A model generated the notes under the pieces. The model was given only the letters and a program-made list of their open reading frames with translations, was not told the DNA's origin and did not search any database. A stretch of DNA of 29,010 nucleotides from Nemertoderma westbladi. Taxonomy: Eukaryota; Xenacoelomorpha; Nemertodermatida; Nemertodermatidae. Shown piece by piece: positions 27,991 to 29,010 of the stretch (the stretch's first letter is position 1; each line of letters opens with the position of its first letter). A program made the translations under genes and the position numbers. The stretch covers positions 1 through 29,010 of the forward strand of contig JAUCBJ010007812.1 of assembly GCA_032718475.1 (NCBI GenBank). The letters are read 5' to 3'.

Positions 27991-29010
27991 ATGTCTGACA
28001 CTCAGCAAAACCTGTCAGACAGTCTGATCGATACAACTATCTGTGACTCAGATAGGAGTGTGGAGCGATTAAGAAAGGAGTTCAGCTCACCTCCTACTGC
28101 AAAAAAGGTCATCCCTCCAGTAGTATCAGACCCTAGGCTAATCCACCATAGGTCCATCATAGGTACTCGGGCACAGGTCAAACGGAACCAAGAGGCAGTT
28201 GTCCTATCGCAGCAACATCTTGGTCAAGAACCTACTTCCCAGCGACCCGATAGCTCCAGTAGTTCGGATACTGTAGAGCTGACCCCCGAAGGCGGAGTGC
28301 AGATGGCTGTTACAGTCTACTCAGACCCCCTTCTTACCCTTCCTGCTGCAGTGCTAACTACTATATTCATTGCAGTGGAGGAACATCAAGCCGACTGGGC
28401 GAGGAATAAGCGAGCGACCCAAGATAATTATGCTGGATACGCCAGGGAAGAATTGATGTCTATTGTCGAGTCACAATGGAACTTTCCCGGACTCGGACTC
28501 CCGTTGGATCTGTCCGAGGCTACTTGGGAAGATATACACAGGATGGGAGTGGCTAAAGATACAATGGATCCAGCTGTTTGGAAGAGGTCGGCAGCAGGAT
28601 ATGTGCAGGGATTCTTCGGCTCCTTGGAGCGATTGGAAGAACAACTGTTTCGACAACCTCAAGGACCTCAAGAGCAGGAAGAGCTGCTATACCAGATACG
28701 CGATAGAACCCTACGCATACGACTAATCCTCTCAGCCTTTGAGGAAACTTCCAAAAGAAGACAGGACACGTCGCTGCAGGTTGCTGTCAAAACTTGGTTA
28801 CATCGGGTAGATCTCAAAGTACAGGAAACGGCCCAGTGGAAATCCCAGCTGGCTGAGAGATTAACCTATGAAGAACTAACTGATGTCACCTTTTCTCAAG
28901 CGGAAAGCGAAGAGACCGCCGAGAAACCGCGAACTAGAGACGCTATCGACATTTATTTGTCCGACTATCAGAGATTCATAGGAGACGAAGAGTTGAGGAG
29001 ACGGCTGTTT
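27991..29010 (+). CDS. Uncharacterised long ORF, open at window edge (retroelement ORF1/gag-like candidate)
   Basis: An ATG at 27991 (A at -3) opens a frame of 340 codons with no stop before the window ends. The antisense and overlapping frames at 28463-28726 and 28471-28671 are shadows. I do not recognise the protein. Residues 1-105 are polar, Ser/Gln-rich and probably disordered. Residues about 107-128 are hydrophobic (VTVYSDPLLTLPAAVLTTIF). The rest is rich in predicted helix with many Glu, Gln and Arg residues (for example EQLFRQPQGPQEQEELLYQI), possibly coiled. No zinc knuckle, protease or RT motif appears yet. It is much GC-richer than the 2 kb before it. Helical content, position behind a tandem-repeat leader and the surrounding transposon-rich DNA suggest a gag/ORF1-type protein; a host first exon remains possible. 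Confidence 0.6.
   Translation, partial: MSDTQQNLSDSLIDTTICDSDRSVERLRKEFSSPPTAKKVIPPVVSDPRLIHHRSIIGTRAQVKRNQEAVVLSQQHLGQEPTSQRPDSSSSSDTVELTPEGGVQMAVTVYSDPLLTLPAAVLTTIFIAVEEHQADWARNKRATQDNYAGYAREELMSIVESQWNFPGLGLPLDLSEATWEDIHRMGVAKDTMDPAVWKRSAAGYVQGFFGSLERLEEQLFRQPQGPQEQEELLYQIRDRTLRIRLILSAFEETSKRRQDTSLQVAVKTWLHRVDLKVQETAQWKSQLAERLTYEELTDVTFSQAESEETAEKPRTRDAIDIYLSDYQRFIGDEELRRRLF

Overview
The window looks like a piece of an AT-rich, repeat-dense invertebrate animal genome. Two recognisable animal genes are present, one with GT-AG introns and GC-richer exons. The rest is a crowd of transposable-element remnants, minisatellites and long poly-G/poly-C runs. I cannot name the phylum from the sequence alone.

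Positions 1-4702 appear to be intron of a DOCK-family gene on the + strand, because the first exon seen here starts in the middle of that protein. This intron holds an AT-rich degenerate repeat, a tRNA-like sequence, a CCAAT/TATA promoter-like block, a 36-bp minisatellite whose units each encode a UUCG-loop hairpin, a stray arm of a foldback element, and an element with inverted poly-G ends.

Positions 4703-10080 hold the 3' part of the DOCK gene: three exons with matching phase-1 junctions, 1508 residues to the stop. They carry the DHR-1 (C2, lipid-binding) domain, the middle armadillo-like region, the DHR-2 Rac-GEF domain and a proline-rich tail with SH3 ligands. By remembered family features it is closest to DOCK3/DOCK4.

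Positions 10081-19880 have no intact gene. They contain two different LINE reverse-transcriptase remnants (minus strand), a Penelope-like GIY-YIG remnant bounded by inverted repeats, a 786-bp foldback element, a second copy of the poly-G-ended family, clusters of a GTCGCGTTACGG motif, a 45-bp minisatellite, and a 1552-bp non-autonomous hAT-type element with a perfect 8-bp target duplication and a SINE nested inside it.

Positions 19889-21289 (minus) encode a full-length, intronless TTC38-like protein of 466 residues. Positions 21290-27990 are again non-coding: a 158-bp satellite array, another LINE tail, and a 2-kb stretch of tandem repeats strongly enriched in ACCGGT. That stretch leads into a 340-codon open frame starting at 27991 that is still open at the window edge. 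I could not assign it. It may be the first ORF (gag-like) of a retroelement whose leader is the tandem-repeat region.

The two host genes have no evident functional link to each other. The rest of the window is best read as mobile and tandem DNA.
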